The notes below the pieces were generated by a model. It was not told where the DNA came from, did not search any database, and worked only from the letters and a program-made list of their open reading frames with translations. Below, in pieces: positions 5,275 to 8,486 of a stretch of 8,486 nt of DNA. The translations under genes were made by a program, and so were the position numbers. The DNA is from Pseudomonadota bacterium (GTDB taxonomy: Bacteria > Desulfobacterota > Desulfobulbia > Desulfobulbales > SURF-16): contig JAUVQZ010000122.1 of NCBI GenBank assembly GCA_030597865.1, forward strand, positions 1 through 8,486, given 5' to 3'. Numbering within the stretch: position 1 is the stretch's first letter; each line of letters begins with the position of its first letter.

Positions 5275-6309
5275 ATGAAATACTCCCGCGTCTGTCTCCA
5301 TAATCCCGGCTATGCCCTGCCGCCCAACGAGGTCTCTTCGGCCCAAATTGAGGTGCGGCTTGCCCCGGTTTACCAGCGCCTGAAGCTGCCGGAGGGCCGT
5401 CTTGAATTAATGAGCGGCATCAAGACCAGGCGTTTTTGGACTCCAGGCACCCGGCCCAGTGATGGCGCTGCCCTGGCTGGAAAAGATGCCATTGCCAGGG
5501 CCGGTGTCAATCCCCGGGATCTTGAATGTCTTATCTTCACCTCGGTCTGCCGGGATATGATGGAACCGGCCACCGCCGCCTTTGTCCATCGCCAGCTTGG
5601 CCTGCCCGAGAGGTGCCAGGTCTTTGATCTCTCCAACGCCTGTCTGGGTTTTTTAAACGGTATGATTATGCTGGCCAATATGATTGAGCTTGGTCAGGTT
5701 AAGCGGGGCATTGTGGTTGCCGGTGAAACGGCCGAGAATCTGGTGGAGTCAACCATTAAACATCTGCTGCAAGACACGGCCTTGACCCGCAAGTCCATTA
5801 AGCCAGCCTTTGCCTCCTTTACCATCGGTTCCGGGGCTGTGGCCCTGGTTATGGAGGCTAAGGAGAGTAATGATACCGGTCATTATCTGGTGGGCGGCAC
5901 CTGCCGGGCAAACACGGCCCATAATGATCTCTGCCAGGGCGGCCAGGCCGGTAATGACGGAATTCTCATGGCCACTGATTCTGAACAGCTTCTCCGGCAG
6001 GGTGTGGAAACGGCGGCCCTGTGCTGGCAGGACTTTCTGGTGGAGCTTGGCTGGCAAAAGGATGATGTCGATCGTTTTTTCTGCCACCAGGTGGGGCGGG
6101 CCCATGCCCAACTCCTCTTTGAGAGCCTGGATCTTGATCCTGCCAAGAATTTTGAGACATTGGCCAGCCTGGGTAATGTCGGCTCTGTCTCGGCCCCGAT
6201 TACTTTTGCCATGGGCATAGAACAGCAGGCCTTGAAGGCGGGTCAACGGGCAGCCATCCTTGGTATTGGCAGCGGTATTAACTCCCTCATGCTGGGCATT
6301 GATTGGTAA
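5275..6309 (+). CDS. oleA: OleA, acyl-CoA head-to-head condensing thiolase
   Basis: This 344-residue thiolase-fold protein matches OleA rather than ordinary FabH. It has the catalytic C123 in SNACLGFLNGM, H271 in CHQVGRAH, N301 in LGNVGSVSAP and a closing ILGIGSGINS. The diagnostic OleA glutamate is present as E97 in SVCRDMMEPAT, 26 residues before the cysteine, the same spacing as E117-C143 in Xanthomonas OleA. OleA condenses two long-chain acyl-CoAs by non-decarboxylative Claisen chemistry to a 2-alkyl-3-keto acid in the cytoplasm, and the glutamate acts as base. Here the acyl chains may come from the preceding elongation-cycle genes (inference). ATG 5275 is preferred: the in-frame GTG 5242 would start inside the right arm of the hairpin. 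No Shine-Dalgarno sequence is seen. Its stop codon overlaps the oleB start (taatg), so the two are probably translationally coupled. Confidence 0.93.
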   Translation: MKYSRVCLHNPGYALPPNEVSSAQIEVRLAPVYQRLKLPEGRLELMSGIKTRRFWTPGTRPSDGAALAGKDAIARAGVNPRDLECLIFTSVCRDMMEPATAAFVHRQLGLPERCQVFDLSNACLGFLNGMIMLANMIELGQVKRGIVVAGETAENLVESTIKHLLQDTALTRKSIKPAFASFTIGSGAVALVMEAKESNDTGHYLVGGTCRANTAHNDLCQGGQAGNDGILMATDSEQLLRQGVETAALCWQDFLVELGWQKDDVDRFFCHQVGRAHAQLLFESLDLDPAKNFETLASLGNVGSVSAPITFAMGIEQQALKAGQRAAILGIGSGINSLMLGIDW

Positions 6310-7163
6310 TGGCGACCCTGGCCCAATACCCCTTTACCCCGAAGACCATTGCCATCAACGGCCATTCTCTCTCCTACCTTGACGAGGGGGAGGGGCCGGT
6401 GCTGGTCATGCTGCACGGCAATCCTTCCTGGTCCTACCTCTATCGCAATCTGGTTCTGCGCCTAAGGGATCGCTTCCGGGTAATTGTCCCTGATCATATG
6501 GGTTGTGGGCTTTCCGACAAGCCCCAGGATTATCCCTATACCCTCCGCACTCACATCGATAATCTCACCACTCTCCTTGAGCGTCTTGGTGTTGAACATT
6601 GCAGTTTGGTGGTCCATGATTGGGGTGGTGCCATTGGCATGGGCTGGGTCGTTGATCATCTCGAACAGGTGGAGAAGATCTGTGTCTTGAATACGGCAGC
6701 CTTTTTATCCCCCAGAATCCCCCTGCGGATCAATATCTGCCGTATCCCCATGCTTGGTAAGCTTATTATCCAGGGATTTAATGGCTTTGCCTGGCCCGCG
6801 ACCTTCATGGCTGTGACCAAGAGTATGGCAAAAGAGGTGGCTGCCGGGTTTCTTTATCCCTACGACTCCTGGGCCAATCGCATCGCCACCCATCGCTTTG
6901 TCCAGGATATCCCCCTTAGGAAATCGCACCCCTCCTGGCCCGACCTGGCAGGCATAGATAAAAATCTGACCAAGCTCCAGGACAGGCCCATGCTCATCTG
7001 CTGGGGTGGTAAGGATTTCTGTTTTAATGACCATTTTTATCACCAGTGGCAGCAGCGTTTCCCCGAGGCCCAATGTCATTATTTCCCCGAGGCTGGCCAT
7101 TATATCTTAGAGGATGCCTTTGATGAGGTGGCCCCTTTGGTGGAGGACTTTTTTGCGAGATAA
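6309..7163 (+). CDS. oleB: OleB, beta-lactone decarboxylase (alpha/beta hydrolase)
   Basis: A 284-residue alpha/beta-hydrolase close in pattern to haloalkane dehalogenases: HGNPSWSYLYR (residues 36-46, oxyanion region), nucleophile D104 in VVHDWGG with the adjacent W105, acid D236 in WGGKDF, and catalytic H264 in EAGHYILED. Together with OleA before it and OleC after it, this identifies OleB, which decarboxylates the cis-beta-lactone made by OleC to a cis-olefin; the family was long annotated as a dehalogenase for this reason. It is a separate protein, not the OleB-OleC fusion known from some Actinobacteria. ATG 6309 overlaps the last base of the oleA stop codon; the TTG at 6303 is a possible but less likely start. 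A true haloalkane dehalogenase is the main alternative and is made unlikely by the context. Confidence 0.9.
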   Translation: MATLAQYPFTPKTIAINGHSLSYLDEGEGPVLVMLHGNPSWSYLYRNLVLRLRDRFRVIVPDHMGCGLSDKPQDYPYTLRTHIDNLTTLLERLGVEHCSLVVHDWGGAIGMGWVVDHLEQVEKICVLNTAAFLSPRIPLRINICRIPMLGKLIIQGFNGFAWPATFMAVTKSMAKEVAAGFLYPYDSWANRIATHRFVQDIPLRKSHPSWPDLAGIDKNLTKLQDRPMLICWGGKDFCFNDHFYHQWQQRFPEAQCHYFPEAGHYILEDAFDEVAPLVEDFFAR

Positions 7164-7196
7164 TAGGAAATTTAGTCAAGAGAAGTGCGCGCTCGT

Positions 7197-8486
7197 ATGA
7201 ATTTTAATATTGCCCAGACCCTTGCCGATGTTGCGGTAGAACGCCCTGAAGAGATTGCCTTGGTCCAGGGCAGTGGGGGCAGGTATCAAGAATACACCTT
7301 CAAGGAGCTCCATGGCCAGTGCGCTCTCCATAAGGCGGCCTTGAAGGGGCAGGGGGTTTGCCCTGGTCAGCGGGTTATGCTGATGGTGCCCCCCTCCCTG
7401 GAGTTTCTCTCCCTCACCTTTGCCCTTTTCAGCCTGGGGGCCACGGTTATTCTCATCGATCCTGGCATGGGCTATAGGAATCTCCTGCGCTGTATTGGCA
7501 GGGTGAGGCCTGATGTTCTTATCGCCATTCCCAAGGCCCATATCTTTAAGCTTCTTTTCCCTCGGTCCTTTCGGACGATTCGTGTCAATATCTGTGTTGG
7601 CCCGACCTTGGGGGTTTTGGGACACTCCCTGGCTAAGATCAGCAGGGATGTTAAACCGGACTTTGATGTCTTTGAAGCCTGTAAGGATGATTTGGCGGCC
7701 ATTATCTTTACCACCGGCTCCACAGGCCCGCCAAAGGGTGTTCAGTACACCCATGGTGTTTTCCATGCCCAGCTGGAGCTGATCCGTTCCCATTATAAGA
7801 TTGGTCCGGGGGAAATTGATCAACCCGCCTTTCCCCTCTTTGCCCTTTTCTCAACAGCTCTCGGCGCCAAGGCGGTTTTGCCAGATATGAATCCTGCCAA
7901 GCCCGCCCAGGTCGATCCCCAGAAATTTATCCGCTCCATTATTGACCATGGGGTGAGTTACTCCTTTGGCTCACCCGCCATCTGGAATGTGGTGAGTCGC
8001 TATTGCCTTCAGGAAAAAATCGTGCTGCCTGTTCGAAAAATCCTCATGGCCGGCGCTCCGGTGTCCGGGGATCTTGTTGAGCGGGTTCTAAAGATTATGG
8101 CCCCGGGTGGAGAGGTTCACACCCCCTATGGCGCCACGGAGAGCCTGCCCATTTCCTCCATGGACGGCGCTGAGATCGTCGGCGAAACCTGGGCCAAGAC
8201 CCAGGTTGGCATGGGTACCTGTGTTGGCCGGCCATTGCCCGGCATTACCATTGAAATCATGCGGGTTGCGGGAAGGCCTGTGGAAAATTATAGCCAGCTG
8301 GCAATTCTTCCTCCCTGGGAAATTGGTGAAATCATTGTCAAAGGGCCAGTTGTAACCCGGGCCTATGATCATAATCCCGAGGAAAATCATGCGGCCAAGA
8401 TTAAGGATGGCGATTCCTTCTGGCACCGCATGGGGGACATGGGATATTTTGACGATGGGGGCCGCCTCTGGTTTTGCGGACGCAAG
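7197..8486 (+). CDS. oleC: OleC, beta-lactone synthetase (AMP-binding), 3' end missing
   Basis: The frame is open from ATG 7197 to the window end (430 codons); the family is usually around 550 residues, so about 120 residues lie beyond. It belongs to the acyl-adenylate-forming superfamily: phosphate-binding TTGSTGPPKG (residues 172-181), YGATES (311-316), and RMGDMGYFDDGGRLWFCGRK (411-430) with the ATP-ribose-binding aspartate D414. The WFCGRK ending is characteristic of OleC. OleC uses ATP to convert the beta-hydroxy acid (OleD product) to a beta-lactone, the OleB substrate. The gene starts 33 nt after oleB; aagaga (7178-7183) is a weak ribosome site, and GTG 7185 is an alternative start. 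The large minus-strand open frame lying opposite is a shadow of this gene. Confidence 0.92.
   Translation, partial: MNFNIAQTLADVAVERPEEIALVQGSGGRYQEYTFKELHGQCALHKAALKGQGVCPGQRVMLMVPPSLEFLSLTFALFSLGATVILIDPGMGYRNLLRCIGRVRPDVLIAIPKAHIFKLLFPRSFRTIRVNICVGPTLGVLGHSLAKISRDVKPDFDVFEACKDDLAAIIFTTGSTGPPKGVQYTHGVFHAQLELIRSHYKIGPGEIDQPAFPLFALFSTALGAKAVLPDMNPAKPAQVDPQKFIRSIIDHGVSYSFGSPAIWNVVSRYCLQEKIVLPVRKILMAGAPVSGDLVERVLKIMAPGGEVHTPYGATESLPISSMDGAEIVGETWAKTQVGMGTCVGRPLPGITIEIMRVAGRPVENYSQLAILPPWEIGEIIVKGPVVTRAYDHNPEENHAAKIKDGDSFWHRMGDMGYFDDGGRLWFCGRK

Noticed and set aside
6309..7163. Haloalkane dehalogenase
   Set aside because: The active-site pattern is shared with OleB, and the gene is coupled to oleA and followed by oleC, which favours the beta-lactone decarboxylase.
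7176..7823. Minus-strand open frame of 215 codons
   Set aside because: It lies opposite oleC, whose + strand frame shows clear AMP-binding motifs; the antisense translation is low-complexity and matches no family I recognise.

Overview
The window is about 8.5 kb of one densely packed, entirely + strand gene cluster. It reads as a specialised lipid or hydrocarbon operon, open at both ends. In order: the 3' end of a phytoene-desaturase/CrtI-like FAD oxidoreductase (1-501), a four-helix-bundle S23/IVS-type small protein (573-929), a second, complete CrtI-like oxidoreductase (1105-2514), a GxxExxY small protein (2560-2922), a FabG-like reductase (2959-3699), a FabZ-like dehydratase (3863-4327), a FabI-like enoyl-reductase homologue (4390-5190), OleA thiolase (5275-6309), OleB beta-lactone decarboxylase (6309-7163) and the first 430 codons of OleC beta-lactone synthetase (7197 to the window end). 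No RNA gene, CRISPR array, transposase or minus-strand gene is supported.

How the genes may work together. FabG, FabZ and the FabI homologue are three of the four activities of a fatty-acid elongation cycle; no elongating ketosynthase or acyl carrier protein is visible. The two CrtI-like flavoproteins could desaturate, isomerise or reduce a (poly)unsaturated acyl chain. OleA would condense two acyl chains head to head, OleC would close the beta-hydroxy acid to a beta-lactone, and OleB would remove CO2 to give an internal olefin. OleD, the reductase between OleA and OleC, is not in the window and is expected just downstream. Pathway steps for OleA, OleB and OleC rest on known family chemistry plus active-site residues seen here. 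The identity of the lipid is inference.

The most unusual part is between the genes. Each of the five gaps from the first oxidoreductase to oleA holds a palindromic or inverted repeat whose right end lies only 4-16 nt before the next start codon. Three repeat families are present. Family A (agaagttg...aaataag type) has 34-nt inverted arms enclosing the S23 gene, plus a solo arm before the FabI-like gene. Family B has identical 18-nt arms (gccacggaatccacggaa) enclosing the GxxExxY gene in one gap and enclosing no gene in the next, so a 'loaded' and an 'empty' copy sit side by side. Family C is a single 25-bp hairpin followed by T8, directly before oleA. The oleA-oleB-oleC junctions carry no repeats (1-nt overlap and 33-nt gap).

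Organism: an anaerobic, marine-type Desulfobacterota (Desulfobulbales/Desulfotalea-like) fits the balanced base composition, the ole genes next to CrtI-like/FAS II genes and the abundance of S23 and GxxExxY elements. This is an impression from gene content, not a measured placement.
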